Origin: Streptomyces phaeolivaceus
GTDB lineage: Bacteria > Actinomycetota > Actinomycetes > Streptomycetales > Streptomycetaceae
NCBI RefSeq assembly: GCF_009184865.1
Contig: NZ_CP045096.1
Span: 496,001-560,000 of the forward strand
DNA: 64,000 bases
Reading direction: 5' to 3'
The notes under the pieces were generated by a model, which saw nothing but the letters and a program-made list of their open reading frames with translations, searched no databases and was not told the origin of the DNA. The position numbers and the translations under genes were made by a program. Shown here piece after piece: positions 46,125 to 55,485 of this stretch. Within the stretch, counting starts at the first letter, position 1. The number at the start of each line of letters is the position of its first letter.

Positions 46125-47518
46125 GCCGTGCGCTCCAGGAGCGGTGCCCGGGACGCCTGTTCGGCCTGCCACAGCACGACCACCGCGAGCACTCCCCCGC
46201 ACACCGCGAGGACGATCTGCTCGGTGTCCGCCGGGTAGCCGCTCGGCAGGACGGCGAGCGCGAGCACCCCGCTGGCGGCGGCGACCCTGCGCTGCACGGA
46301 GGTGTCCCGGGCGGCTGCCGCGATGAGGAACAGGCCCCACAGGGCGTACCAGGGGCGGATCGCGGGGCCCAGCGCGGCGACGACGGCCAGGCTGAGGCCG
46401 AGCGCGTACACCGGGCCGGGTCTCAGCCGGAGCCATATGTACAGGACGACGGCGAGCGTCAGCAGGAGTCCGGCCGCGCGCCAGGCCGGGAGGGCGAGGG
46501 GGGCCAGGTCGCTGCCGAGGTCGTGGAGAAGGGTGCCGGTGGCGCGGCCGAGGACGCTGGTGGGCGACCAGTTCTGCGGGGACACGGGGGTGCGCAGGGC
46601 GGCGATCCAGCCGTATCCGGTGCCGGCCAGGGCGGTGACGACGGCCGTGGTGGCCGCCGCGACGGCGAGGCAGGCCGCGCTCGTCCGGATCCGTCCGGTA
46701 CGGCCGCGCATGACGACCACCGCCAGCAGACCGAGCGCGGCGGGTGCCTTGACCAGGGCGGCGAGGGTGACGAGGACGACGCCGAGGAGGTACCGGCGGC
46801 TCTTGGCGAGGACCAGTCCGACGCCCAGCAGGCCCAGCATCATCGCGTCGTTGTGGGCCCCGGCCACCAGATGCAGCAGCACCAGCGGGTTGAGGGCGCC
46901 GAGCCAGAGGGCGACGGCCGGGTCGGCGCCGCTGTGCCGGGCGAGGCGGGGCAGCGCGACGGCCATCAGGGCGACCCCGAGCAGGGCGATCAGCCGCATC
47001 CCGATGAGGCCGGCCGGTATCCGCCCCTCCGTCAGACCGGACAGGCCGGAGGCCATGGCGAGGAAGACCGGGCCGTACGGGGTGGCCGTGTGCCGCCACA
47101 TCGGGGCGACCTCGTCGGCGAGCGGGCCGCCGAGCCGGGCGGGCCCGTGCAGGTAGACGTCCATGTGCGCGTCGACCATGGCGCCCTGGGCGAGATAGCT
47201 GTAGACGTCCCGGCTGAACAGCGGGGGCGCGAGCAGCAGCGGTGCCGCCCAGACGGCCAGCACGAGGAGCAGGGCGCGCGGTGTCGGGGGCTCCGGGCCG
47301 CGTATCACCTTCCCCAGCAGGACCCAGGCGGCTATCAGCAGGACGACGCCGAAGTAGACACCGACCAGGCCCAGCGCACCGCGTCCCGAGGTCGGCGAGA
47401 GCAGTTCCTGGACCGGCAGGGCACCGGCGGTTTCACCTCCGAGGGCGAGAAAGGCGGATCCGGCCAGGCCGAGCGCCTGGCAGCGGCGTAGGTCGACGGG
47501 GAAAGCGATGGCCAACAC
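46121..47518 (-). CDS. MptB-like polyprenol-phosphomannose alpha-1,6-mannosyltransferase
   Basis: This 465-residue GT-C protein has about 13 helices. LFSRDVYSYLAQG carries the catalytic acidic pair of the MptA/MptB family, and ATPYGPVFLAMASG, WLGALNPLVLLHLVAGAHND and NWSPTSVLGRA are conserved in it. These enzymes extend alpha-1,6-mannan cores outside the membrane. The GTG at 47518 is the only good start and its ribosome site is weak. It is translated first and overlaps the next glycosyltransferase by ATGA, so the pair probably act on one glycan. Confidence 0.85.
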   Translation of the reverse strand: MLAIAFPVDLRRCQALGLAGSAFLALGGETAGALPVQELLSPTSGRGALGLVGVYFGVVLLIAAWVLLGKVIRGPEPPTPRALLLVLAVWAAPLLLAPPLFSRDVYSYLAQGAMVDAHMDVYLHGPARLGGPLADEVAPMWRHTATPYGPVFLAMASGLSGLTEGRIPAGLIGMRLIALLGVALMAVALPRLARHSGADPAVALWLGALNPLVLLHLVAGAHNDAMMLGLLGVGLVLAKSRRYLLGVVLVTLAALVKAPAALGLLAVVVMRGRTGRIRTSAACLAVAAATTAVVTALAGTGYGWIAALRTPVSPQNWSPTSVLGRATGTLLHDLGSDLAPLALPAWRAAGLLLTLAVVLYIWLRLRPGPVYALGLSLAVVAALGPAIRPWYALWGLFLIAAAARDTSVQRRVAAASGVLALAVLPSGYPADTEQIVLAVCGGVLAVVVLWQAEQASRAPLLERTA

Positions 47519-47629
47519 TCGGTCAGCGTGTCGACGCCGGGTGGCGGGAAGGCGACGTACCGCCCTCCGGGCGGGTACCGGGACGTGACCATGAGCGAAC
47601 CCGGCCGTCCCGGGCGGGACCGTCGACGG

Positions 47630-48550
47630 TCAGAAGACGGACAGCCCCGTCAGGGTCGTGAACCGGTCCAGGGCCGCCACCCCCGCGACCGAGTTGCCGC
47701 GTTCGTCCAGCCCCGGACTCCACACACAGAGCGTGCACCGGCCGGGTACGACCGCGATGATGCCGCCGCCCACCCCGCTCTTGCCGGGCAGGCCCACGCG
47801 GTAGGCGAACTCGCCGGCCGCGTCGTACGTGCCGCAGGTGAGCATCACCGCGTTGACCTGCTTCGCCTGGCTGCGGGTCAGCAGCCGGGTGCCGTCGGCG
47901 CGGACACCGTGCCGGGCCAGGAACCCGGCAGCCAGGGCGAGATCGGCGCAGGACGCGGTGAGGGAGCACTGCCGGAAGTACTGGTCCAGCAGGGCCGGTA
48001 CGGGGTTGTCGATGTTGCCGTAGGACGCCATGAAGTGGGCGAGGGCCGCGTTGCGGTTGCCGTGCGCCGACTCGGAGGCGGCGATCTGCGGGTCGAAGTC
48101 CAGGTCGGGGTTGCCGCTCTCCGACCGGAGGAAGGCGAGCAGTTCACCGGCCGCGTCGCCGGTACGGGTGTGGAGGCGGTCGGTGACGACGAGGGCGCCC
48201 GCGTTGATGAACGGGTTGCGCGGGATGCCGCCCTCGTACTCCAGCTGGACCAGGGAGTTGAACGGGTTGCCGGACGGCTCGCGCCCCACGTGCTCCCAGA
48301 GGGCGTCGCCCTCGCGCGCCAGATCGAGCGCGAGGGTGAAGACCTTGGTGATGGACTGCGTGGAGAACGGCTCCCGCCAGTCGCCCACGCCGTAGACCGT
48401 GCCGTCGAGTTCCGCGACGGCCATGCCGAAGCTGCGCGGGTCGCGGGCCGCGAGCGCCGGGATGTAGCTGGCGGGACGGCCCCGGCCGGGGATCCGTTCG
48501 CTCTCCTCGGCGATGCGTTCCAGGACCGGCTGGAAGGTGGGGGTGCCCAT
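47630..48550 (-). CDS. glsA: Glutaminase
   Basis: This 306-residue protein is a complete serine-dependent glutaminase (family of E. coli YbaS/YneH). The nucleophile S66 lies in STQSITK with K69, and EPSGNPFNSLVQLE, NPFINAGALV, SYGNIDNPV and GLPGKSGVGGGI are conserved blocks. It converts glutamine to glutamate and ammonia in the cytoplasm. Its start overlaps the aspA stop at base 48550, so the two are co-translated. Confidence 0.95.
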   Translation of the reverse strand: MGTPTFQPVLERIAEESERIPGRGRPASYIPALAARDPRSFGMAVAELDGTVYGVGDWREPFSTQSITKVFTLALDLAREGDALWEHVGREPSGNPFNSLVQLEYEGGIPRNPFINAGALVVTDRLHTRTGDAAGELLAFLRSESGNPDLDFDPQIAASESAHGNRNAALAHFMASYGNIDNPVPALLDQYFRQCSLTASCADLALAAGFLARHGVRADGTRLLTRSQAKQVNAVMLTCGTYDAAGEFAYRVGLPGKSGVGGGIIAVVPGRCTLCVWSPGLDERGNSVAGVAALDRFTTLTGLSVF

Positions 48551-49962
48551 CAGACCGGCGGGGTGCCGCTGCCCGCGAGCACCTCGGGCCGCAGCAGTTC
48601 ACGGAGTCGTTCGGCGGGCAACAGGCCCTTCTCCTGGACGAGTTCGGCGACGCCCCGGCCGGTGGCGAGGGCCTCCTTGGCGATGTCGGTGGCCGCCGTG
48701 TAGCCGATGTGCGGGTTGAGGGCGGTGACCAGGCCGATGGAGTTCTCCACGCTCGCGCGCAGCGCCTCGGTGTTGGCGGTGATGCCGTCGACGCACCGCT
48801 CGGCCAGGGTCAGGCAGGCGGCCCGCAGATGGGTGAGCGACTCCGACAGGGAGTGCAGGATGATCGGCTCGAAGGCGTTGAGCTGGAGCTGTCCGGCCTC
48901 GGCCGCCATGGTGATGGTGACGTCGTTGCCGATGACCTCGAAGGCGACCTGGTTGACGACCTCGGGGATGACCGGGTTGACCTTGCCGGGCATGATGGAC
49001 GAACCGGCCTGCACGGGCGGCAGGTTGATCTCGTTGAGGCCCGCGCGCGGCCCGGAGGAGAGCAGCCGCAGGTCGTTGCAGCTCTTGGAGAGCTTGACGG
49101 CGACGCGCTTGAGCACGCCCGACATCTGCACGAACGCGCCGCAGTCCTGGGTGGCCTCGACCAGGTTGGCGGCGGTGACCAGCGGCAGTCCGGTGATCTC
49201 CGAGAGGTGGCGGCGCGCCGACTCGGCGTATCCGGCGGGGGCGTTGAGGCCGGTGCCGATGGCGGTGGCGCCGAGGTTGATCTCATGGATCAGCTCGACG
49301 GCCTCCTCCAGCCGGCTGCGGTCCTCGTCGATCATGACGGCGAACGCGGAGAACTCCTGGCCGAGCGTCATGGGGACCGCGTCCTGCAGCTGGGTGCGGC
49401 CCATCTTGAGCACCTCACGGAACTCCACGGCCTTGCGGGCGAAGGAGTCCTGCAACACCGCCATGGCCCGGAGCAGGCCGTGCACCGCGAAGACCGTCGC
49501 GATCTTGACGGCGGTCGGGTAGACGTCGTTCGTCGACTGCCCGAGGTTGACGTCCTCGTTGGGGTGCAGGTACCGGTACTGCCCCTTGGCGTGACCCAGC
49601 AGCTCCAGCGCCCGGTTGGCGACGACCTCGTTGGCGTTCATGTTGGTCGAGGTGCCGGCGCCGCCCTGGACGACGTCCACCACGAACTGGTCGCGCAGCT
49701 TGCCTTCGCGGATCTCCCGGCAGGCCTCGATGATCGCGGCGGCCTTCTCCGGGGCGAGCAGGCCGAGTTCCTCGTTGGCTCGGGCGGTGGCCTCCTTGAC
49801 GGCGGCCAGGGCGTCGATCAGGTGGGGGTACGCGGAGATGGGGGTGCCGGTGATGGGGAAGTTCTCCGTGGCGCGCAAGGTGTGGACGCCCCAGTACGCG
49901 TCGGCGGGGACGTCGCGGTCCCCGAGCAGATCGTGTTCACGGCGGGTCGCTGCGGCGGTCAT
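48550..49962 (-). CDS. aspA: Aspartate ammonia-lyase
   Basis: This 470-residue protein is a full-length member of the aspartase/fumarase superfamily. It has the signature GSSIMPGKVNP with the catalytic Ser loop, GQSTNDVYPTA, and TSTNMNANEV. GMRT-like GRTQLQDAVPMTLGQ and the overall match favour aspartase over fumarase C. It splits aspartate to fumarate and ammonia. It lies downstream of the asparaginase gene, which supplies aspartate, and upstream of glutaminase. Confidence 0.9.
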   Translation of the reverse strand: MTAAATRREHDLLGDRDVPADAYWGVHTLRATENFPITGTPISAYPHLIDALAAVKEATARANEELGLLAPEKAAAIIEACREIREGKLRDQFVVDVVQGGAGTSTNMNANEVVANRALELLGHAKGQYRYLHPNEDVNLGQSTNDVYPTAVKIATVFAVHGLLRAMAVLQDSFARKAVEFREVLKMGRTQLQDAVPMTLGQEFSAFAVMIDEDRSRLEEAVELIHEINLGATAIGTGLNAPAGYAESARRHLSEITGLPLVTAANLVEATQDCGAFVQMSGVLKRVAVKLSKSCNDLRLLSSGPRAGLNEINLPPVQAGSSIMPGKVNPVIPEVVNQVAFEVIGNDVTITMAAEAGQLQLNAFEPIILHSLSESLTHLRAACLTLAERCVDGITANTEALRASVENSIGLVTALNPHIGYTAATDIAKEALATGRGVAELVQEKGLLPAERLRELLRPEVLAGSGTPPV

Positions 49963-50051
49963 GGCTGGGTGAGCCCTTCGTTGGTGAGGTGCGGGGTGAG
50001 TGGTTGTGGGTCGGGAGGGTGCGTCGTCGGGTACGGGTGGGTGGGGGCTGG

Positions 50052-50158
50052 TCGCGCAGTTCCCCGCGCCCCTGAAGAGCCGGGGCTGCGCCCCGTGCTC
50101 TTCGGGCCGAAAAAGCAGGGCACAGCCCGCTTTTTCAGGGGCGCGGGGAACTGCGCGA
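50052..50158. repeat. 107-bp hairpin repeat with 24-bp perfect arms
   Basis: Bases 50052-50075 (TCGCGCAGTTCCCCGCGCCC...) and 50135-50158 are perfect 24-bp inverted repeats. Inside are GAAGAGC and AAAAAGC...GCTTTTT segments that can pair further. This motif recurs in many Streptomyces intergenic regions to my knowledge. It lies just past the asparaginase stop codon and may terminate the regulator-permease-asparaginase transcript before aspA. Confidence 0.75.
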
Positions 50159-50198
50159 GAAGCCCCACCGGACCCGCACCCGACAACGCACCCACCCG

Positions 50199-51257
50199 TC
50201 AGGGCAGCCGCGGCATCGGGTCCAGCGCCCGCACCGCGCTGACCCGACCGACCTCCCGCCCTCCCCCGAGCAACACCTCACCCGAGAACGAGGCGAGAGC
50301 CTCGGGCTCGACCCCCGCCCGCACAAGCGCCGCGGCAGCGACCGGCACCCGCGCCCGGTTCGCCCCGTCCGCGATCTTCACGGCGACGGCCCGCCCGTCG
50401 GGGAGCGCGGCGACCTGGACTCCCTCGAAGCCGTCCTTGGTGAGCAGCCCCGGCACGGCCCGCATCAGCTCGGCCACATCGCGCCCCGCGCCGGACGCCA
50501 TCTCGGCGTGGTCGCGCATCGCGTCGGCGACCGTCCGCTCGGGCGTGCCCACGGTGGCGGTGGTGATCCGGGCGAGGGCACGGGCCAGACCGTGCAGGGA
50601 GACGGAGAAGAGCGGGGCGCCGCAGCCGTCGACGGTCACCTGGGCGATGGCCTGCCCGGTGAGGTCCTCGACGATCTCGGCGATGGCCTGCTGCAAGGGG
50701 TGGGCCGGGTCGAGATAGTCCTCCAGGGACCAGCCGTTGAGCTTGCAGGTGTACAGCATGGCCGCGTGCTTGCCGGAGCAGTTCTGCGCGAGACGGGAGG
50801 GCTGCCTCCCCTCGCGTATCCACTCGTCCCGGACGGCCGGGTCGTACGGCAGGTCGGGGACGTTGCGCAGATCGTCCTCGGCGGCCCCGGCCAGTTCCAG
50901 GATCCGCCGGGCCCCGGCGAGGTGGCGTTCCTCGCCGGAGTGACTGGCCGCCGCCAGGGACAGCAGGTCGCCGTCCAGGGGCAGTCCGGCGCGCAGCATC
51001 GCCACGGCCTGGACCGGCTTGAGCGCCGACCGGGGGTAGAACGCCGCCTCGATGTCGCCGAGTTGGAGTTCCACCTCCCCGTCGGCCCCCAGCACCACGA
51101 CGGAGCCGTAGTGGATGCCCTCGATGACACCTCCGCGTACGAGGTGGGCGACGGGGGCGTGCAGCGGTTCCCGGATCGCGGGGGCCGCGGCCACCGGAGA
51201 CGCAGGGATCGCCGCGGCGCCGGTGGTCGTGGGGTCGTACATCACTGCCTGCTTCAC
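50199..51257 (-). CDS. Asparaginase, Rhizobium-type (Asparaginase_II family)
   Basis: From the GTG at 51257 the protein is 352 residues (347 from the ATG at 51242). It belongs to the asparaginase family typified by R. etli AnsA, not to the bacterial type I/II enzymes. SALK in [10 protein letters not shown] gives the Ser/Lys catalytic pair, with [18 protein letters not shown] and DGCGAP as conserved blocks. It hydrolyses asparagine to aspartate and ammonia. GTGA overlaps the permease stop codon and GGAG lies seven bases upstream, which favours the longer start. Confidence 0.88.
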   Translation of the reverse strand: MKQAVMYDPTTTGAAAIPASPVAAAPAIREPLHAPVAHLVRGGVIEGIHYGSVVVLGADGEVELQLGDIEAAFYPRSALKPVQAVAMLRAGLPLDGDLLSLAAASHSGEERHLAGARRILELAGAAEDDLRNVPDLPYDPAVRDEWIREGRQPSRLAQNCSGKHAAMLYTCKLNGWSLEDYLDPAHPLQQAIAEIVEDLTGQAIAQVTVDGCGAPLFSVSLHGLARALARITTATVGTPERTVADAMRDHAEMASGAGRDVAELMRAVPGLLTKDGFEGVQVAALPDGRAVAVKIADGANRARVPVAAAALVRAGVEPEALASFSGEVLLGGGREVGRVSAVRALDPMPRLP

Positions 51258-52702
51258 TTCTTGACTCCGGCCGACTGCTCGGCGACCCGGCGACGTACGC
51301 CGAACCAGCCGAGCACCAGCGCCAGTACGATCAGGGGGAGGCACAGCACGGTCGTGCGGCCCGCGCCGCCGTCCGCGTACATCAGGACCAGCACCGACGC
51401 CAGGAAGAACAGCGTCACCAGCTCGGTCCACGGGGAGCCCGGCAGCCGGTAGCTCGGCCGGGTCAGCTCGCCCTTCTCGGTCTTCTGCCAGAAGACCAGG
51501 TGACAGATCATGATCATGCCCCAGGTGCAGATGATGCCGATCGCGGCGAAGTTGAGCACGATCTCGAACGCGTCGGCCGGGACCACGAAGTTCAGCCCGA
51601 CGCCCAGGACACAGATACCGCTGGTGAGCAGGATTCCGCCGTACGGGACCTGGCTGCGGCTCATCACTCCGGTGAACTTCGGGGCGGAGCCCGCCATCGC
51701 CATCGAGCGCAGGATGCGGCCGGTGGAGTACAGACCCGAGTTGAGCGAGGACAGGGCCGCGGTCATCACGACCAGGTTCATGATGCCGCCGGCCGCCGGG
51801 ACGCCGATGTTGGAGAGCACGGTGACGAAGGGGCTCTCGCCGGCCTTGTACGAGGACCAGGGCAGCAGCATCGCGAGGAGCAGGACGGAGCCGACGTAGA
51901 ACAGACCGACGCGCCACATGATCGAGTTGATCGCCTTCGGCATGATCTTCTCGGGGTTCTCGGTCTCTCCCGCCGCGACGCCGACGAGTTCGACGGAGGC
52001 GTAGGCGAAGACGACGCCCTGGATGATCAGCAGCATGGGCAGCAGGCCGTTGGGGAAGATGCCGCCGTTGTCGGTGATCAGCGACAGGCCGGGGGTGTGG
52101 CCGTCGACGGGCTGCTGGGTGACGAGCAGGAAGATGCCGATCACCATGAAGATCACGAGCGCGCTGACCTTGATGATCGCGAACCAGAACTCCAGTTCGC
52201 CGAACATCTTCACCGAGATCAGGTTCACGGCGAGGACGACGGCGAGCGCGACGAGCGCGATCACCCACTGGGGGATGTCGGAGAACATGCCCCAGTAGTG
52301 GGTGTAGAGGGCGACCGCGGTGATGTCGGCGATACCGGTGGTGGCCCAGTTCAGGAAGTACATCCAGCCGGCCGTGTACGCGCCCTTCTCGCCGAGGAAC
52401 TCCCGGGCGTAGGACACGAAGGCACCGGAGGAGGGCCGGTAGAGGACCAGTTCGCCGAGGGCGCGGACGACGAGGAAGGCGAAGACTCCGCAGACCGCGT
52501 ACGCGATGAACAGGGACGGGCCGGCGTCGACGAGACGGCCGCCGGCGCCGAGGAAGAGGCCGGTGCCGATCGCGCCGCCGATGGCGATCATATTGACGTG
52601 GCGGGACTTCAGGGACTTGCTGTAGCCGGCGTCTCCGGCGTCGACGTGGGCCGCGCGCTGCCCGGCCTGTGCGACGTCTTTGTCGAGGGACTGCTCGCTC
52701 AC
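51254..52702 (-). CDS. ansP: L-asparagine permease (APC family)
   Basis: This 482-residue protein has 12 membrane helices and the amino-acid permease signature [18 protein letters not shown] near the N-terminus. [20 protein letters not shown] and [20 protein letters not shown] are close to AnsP/GabP-type transporters. The substrate call rests on both similarity and the asparaginase gene translated directly after it. GTG start overlaps the stop codon of the regulator (GTGA), so regulator, permease and asparaginase form one coupled operon. Confidence 0.87.
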   Translation of the reverse strand: MSEQSLDKDVAQAGQRAAHVDAGDAGYSKSLKSRHVNMIAIGGAIGTGLFLGAGGRLVDAGPSLFIAYAVCGVFAFLVVRALGELVLYRPSSGAFVSYAREFLGEKGAYTAGWMYFLNWATTGIADITAVALYTHYWGMFSDIPQWVIALVALAVVLAVNLISVKMFGELEFWFAIIKVSALVIFMVIGIFLLVTQQPVDGHTPGLSLITDNGGIFPNGLLPMLLIIQGVVFAYASVELVGVAAGETENPEKIMPKAINSIMWRVGLFYVGSVLLLAMLLPWSSYKAGESPFVTVLSNIGVPAAGGIMNLVVMTAALSSLNSGLYSTGRILRSMAMAGSAPKFTGVMSRSQVPYGGILLTSGICVLGVGLNFVVPADAFEIVLNFAAIGIICTWGMIMICHLVFWQKTEKGELTRPSYRLPGSPWTELVTLFFLASVLVLMYADGGAGRTTVLCLPLIVLALVLGWFGVRRRVAEQSAGVKK

Positions 52703-53430
52703 GTCTCGCGTCCGCCTTCCGTGGTGCTTTCCGTGCGGGGGGAACGCACGATGTCGGTGAGGGTGGTCTCGACGCGGTCGAGGTGGTGGGACATGGCCTC
52801 CACCGCGTCGTGTTCGGAACCGTCGATCAGCGCCTCGACGATGGCCCGGTGCTCGCGGTTGGACTGCTCGCGCCGGCCGCCCAGCTCGTTGAGGAAGGCC
52901 GACTGGCGGGCCAGCGCGTCCCGGATCTCCTCGATCACCCGGCGGAACACCGGGTTCTGGGCGGCCTCGGCCACGGCCAGGTGGAAGAGGGTGTCCATCG
53001 CGACCCAGGCGGTGGTGTCGGTCTCCCGCTCCATCCGGTCCAGGAGATGGGCCAGGTGGTCCAGGTTCTCCGGGGTGCGGCGCGCCGCCGCGTACCCGGC
53101 GACCGGGATCTCCACATGGCGGCGGACCTCCAGCAGATCACTGGCCGCGTAGTCGCCGAAGGTGGGGTCCTCGACGGCGTTCGCGATCACGAAGGTGCCC
53201 TTGCCGGTACGGGACTGGGTCAGGCCCATCACCTGGAGCGCGCGCAGCGCCTCACGGAGCACCGGACGGCTCACTTCGAGCTGCCGGCACAGCTCCGCCT
53301 CCGAGGGGAGCTTGTCCCCGATGGCGTACTTGCCGCGCTCGATGGCGTCGCGGAGGTGGGTGAGCACCGCTTCCATGGCGCTGACGCGCCGGGGTGCCGA
53401 ACCACCTGTCTGGCTGTCTGACAGGTTCAC
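52699..53430 (-). CDS. GntR/FCD-family transcriptional regulator
   Basis: This 243-residue protein has an N-terminal GntR winged helix ([20 protein letters not shown], then [20 protein letters not shown]) and an FCD effector domain with metal-binding His residues ([35 protein letters not shown]). FCD proteins respond to carboxylates or amino acids. As first gene of the asparagine operon it probably senses asparagine or aspartate. The start is GTG 53430. A palindrome of GntR type covers its first codons. Confidence 0.9.
   Translation of the reverse strand: MNLSDSQTGGSAPRRVSAMEAVLTHLRDAIERGKYAIGDKLPSEAELCRQLEVSRPVLREALRALQVMGLTQSRTGKGTFVIANAVEDPTFGDYAASDLLEVRRHVEIPVAGYAAARRTPENLDHLAHLLDRMERETDTTAWVAMDTLFHLAVAEAAQNPVFRRVIEEIRDALARQSAFLNELGGRREQSNREHRAIVEALIDGSEHDAVEAMSHHLDRVETTLTDIVRSPRTESTTEGGRET
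53414..53424. promoter_or_regulatory. GntR-type operator candidate at the regulator start
   Basis: CTGTCTGACAG is an 11-bp palindrome fitting the GT-N3-AC core of FCD-regulator operators. Flanking ACCTGTC/GACAGGT (53404-53426) adds further symmetry. It overlaps codons 3-6 of the regulator gene, so binding would block its own transcription or initiation. Confidence 0.45.
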
Positions 53431-53495
53431 GGGGGTGATCCTGCGGGTGACGGGAGGGGGCTGTCAAGGGGCCCTGAAGAGGATCTTCGAGCTGG

Positions 53496-54329
53496 TCAGC
53501 TGAGGCCGCCCGCGCCGAGCAGCCCGAAGAGGAGCACGCCGACGACGATCCGGTAGGAGACGAACACCTGGAAGGAGTGCCTGGTCACGAACTTCAGCAG
53601 CCAGGCGACCGAGGCGTACGCGACCACGAAGGACACGGTGGTTCCGGCGATCAGCGGGGCCGCGCCCACCCCCGCGCCGAGGGCGTCCTTCAGTTCGTAG
53701 AGTCCGGCGCCGGTCAGGGCCGGGATGCCGAGGAAGAAGGAGAGCCGGGTGGCGGCGAGCCGGTCGAGGTCGAGCAGGAGCGCGGTGGACATGGTGGCGC
53801 CGGAGCGGGAGAAGCCGGGGAACAGCAGGGCGAGGATCTGCGAGCCGCCGACGAGCATCGCGTCCCGGAACCGGGTGTCCTCCTCCGCGCGCCTGCGCCG
53901 GCCGACCTGTTCCGCGACCCACATCACACCGCTGCCGACGATCAGTGAACCGGCCACCACCCACAGCGAGGCGAGCGGCCCCTCGATGAGCGAGCGGGCG
54001 GCCAGCCCCACGACCACGATCGGGACGGTCGCGGCGATCACCCACCACGCGAACCGGTAGTCGCGTTCCTGGCGCCGCCCCGCGTCGAACAGCCCCCGGA
54101 ACCAGGCGGCGCCGATCCGCGCGATGTCGTCGCGGAAGTACACGAACACCGCGGCGATGGCGCCCACCTGGATGACCGCCGAGAACCCGACGACGGCTTT
54201 GTCCTCGACCTGGATCCCCATCAGACCTTCGGTGATCTTCAGATGCCCGGTGGAGGACACCGGCAGAAACTCCGTCACCCCCTCCACCGCTCCGAGGACG
54301 ACTGCCTGACCGACGCTGATGGTGCTCAT
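53496..54329 (-). CDS. uppP: Undecaprenyl-diphosphatase
   Basis: This 277-residue, eight-helix protein is UppP (BacA). Catalytic motifs are EGVTEFLPVSSTGHL at residues 16-30 and LLFPGFSRSGATMS near 168-182. It recycles the lipid carrier for peptidoglycan and other envelope polymers by removing a phosphate from undecaprenyl diphosphate, and its overproduction gives bacitracin resistance. It appears monocistronic. Confidence 0.95.
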   Translation of the reverse strand: MSTISVGQAVVLGAVEGVTEFLPVSSTGHLKITEGLMGIQVEDKAVVGFSAVIQVGAIAAVFVYFRDDIARIGAAWFRGLFDAGRRQERDYRFAWWVIAATVPIVVVGLAARSLIEGPLASLWVVAGSLIVGSGVMWVAEQVGRRRRAEEDTRFRDAMLVGGSQILALLFPGFSRSGATMSTALLLDLDRLAATRLSFFLGIPALTGAGLYELKDALGAGVGAAPLIAGTTVSFVVAYASVAWLLKFVTRHSFQVFVSYRIVVGVLLFGLLGAGGLS

Positions 54330-54394
54330 GGGGTCCAGTTCTGCTCGGCGAGGGCGAGGGAGGCAGTCGTACTACAGCCGGGTAAGGGCCGCCC

Positions 54395-54769
54395 TCAGGA
54401 CCACAGGGCCCGAGCCACCGCCAGGCCCACGTAGACCGCGCCCAGCCCCGCCGTCACGCTCGCGACCGCGTTGGCGGCGGCGAGGAAACGGGCACCGCCC
54501 TGCGCCAGCCGCAGCGTCTCGTACGAGAACGTCGAGTATGTGGTGAGCGCCCCGCACAGGCCGGTGCCGAGGAGGAGTTGCAGGTGGGAGTCCGCGGCAC
54601 CGGCCGTCACGGCGCCGGTGAGGGTGCCGAGGACGAAGGATCCGCCGGCGTTGACGGCGAACGTTCCCCAGGGGAAGTCCGTGTCGTGGCGGGACCGCAC
54701 CGCGCGGTCGGTGAGATAGCGCAGGGGCGCGCCGATCATTCCGCCGAGGATGACGAGCACCCAGTTCAC
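54395..54769 (-). CDS. crcB: Fluoride channel subunit CrcB (second gene)
   Basis: This 124-residue, four-helix protein is a Fluc/CrcB subunit: [14 protein letters not shown] at the start, [16 protein letters not shown] with the pore Asn40, and [13 protein letters not shown] carrying the Phe residues of the channel. Fluc channels export fluoride as antiparallel dimers. ATGA overlap with the upstream crcB gene suggests a heterodimer made in equal amounts. Confidence 0.93.
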   Translation of the reverse strand: MNWVLVILGGMIGAPLRYLTDRAVRSRHDTDFPWGTFAVNAGGSFVLGTLTGAVTAGAADSHLQLLLGTGLCGALTTYSTFSYETLRLAQGGARFLAAANAVASVTAGLGAVYVGLAVARALWS

Positions 54770-55290
54770 GACGACCTCTTACCTTTCTCACGCCTCGGGG
54801 CGGGTGAGGTGCGCACGACGCGCTCCGCCGTCGTCGCCGCGAGCCGGACCGCCGTGAGAGCGGCGAGGAGGGTCGCGGCGAGGTAGGCGAGGCCGGTGGC
54901 GGGGCGGCCCTCCTCGATCAGGCGCTGGATGTCGACGGCGTAGGTGGAGAAGGTGGTGAAGCCGCCGAGGACTCCGGTCCCGAAGAACGGCCGGACCAGC
55001 CGGTGTGCCGTCCATCGCTCCGTGATCGCGACCATGAAGAGGCCGATCACGAAACAGCCGACGACGTTCACCCAGAACGTGGTCCAGGGGAAGCCGGTCG
55101 TGCCGGTGGGCCAGAGCAGGGCGGCGGCGTAGCGGGCCCCCGCGCCGATCCCCCCGCCGACGGCGACGACCGCGACGACGGGCGCCTGACCGTGCCAGGG
55201 GGTGGGGCGGACCGGGTCGGCGACGGGGGCGTCGGGCGACGGCAGGCCTTCGGGCCCGCCGGGCTGTGGGACTGGGGCTGGGGCTGGCAC
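54766..55290 (-). CDS. crcB: Fluoride channel subunit CrcB (first gene)
   Basis: From the GTG at 55290 the protein is 174 residues with a 35-residue Pro-rich N-terminal tail, four helices and a basic C-terminus. Family motifs are [33 protein letters not shown] and [12 protein letters not shown]. The GTG is preferred because AGGAG lies nine bases upstream; a TTG at 55347 would add 19 residues. No fluoride riboswitch is recognisable upstream. Confidence 0.88.
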   Translation of the reverse strand: MPAPAPVPQPGGPEGLPSPDAPVADPVRPTPWHGQAPVVAVVAVGGGIGAGARYAAALLWPTGTTGFPWTTFWVNVVGCFVIGLFMVAITERWTAHRLVRPFFGTGVLGGFTTFSTYAVDIQRLIEEGRPATGLAYLAATLLAALTAVRLAATTAERVVRTSPAPRREKGKRSS

Positions 55291-55485
55291 GGGCGTACAT
55301 CTCCTACTCGCCGGGACCCGGGTGTCACCGGGCGCACTCCGTCGCAAGCAGGGACCGTTGTCGGCACCGATGCCGCGGTTCGGGTACGGCGGGCCCCACC
55401 GCCGCGCCGCGAGAGGTGACGCGGCCGGTCGACAGCGTAACGCGGGTGCCCACCGCCCCGCACGCGCCCCGTACCCGACCGGACC

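Noticed and set aside
55291..55485. Possible fluoride riboswitch upstream of the crcB pair
   Set aside because: I looked for the GGCGATGG-type start and downstream pseudoknot partner and found neither in the leader.
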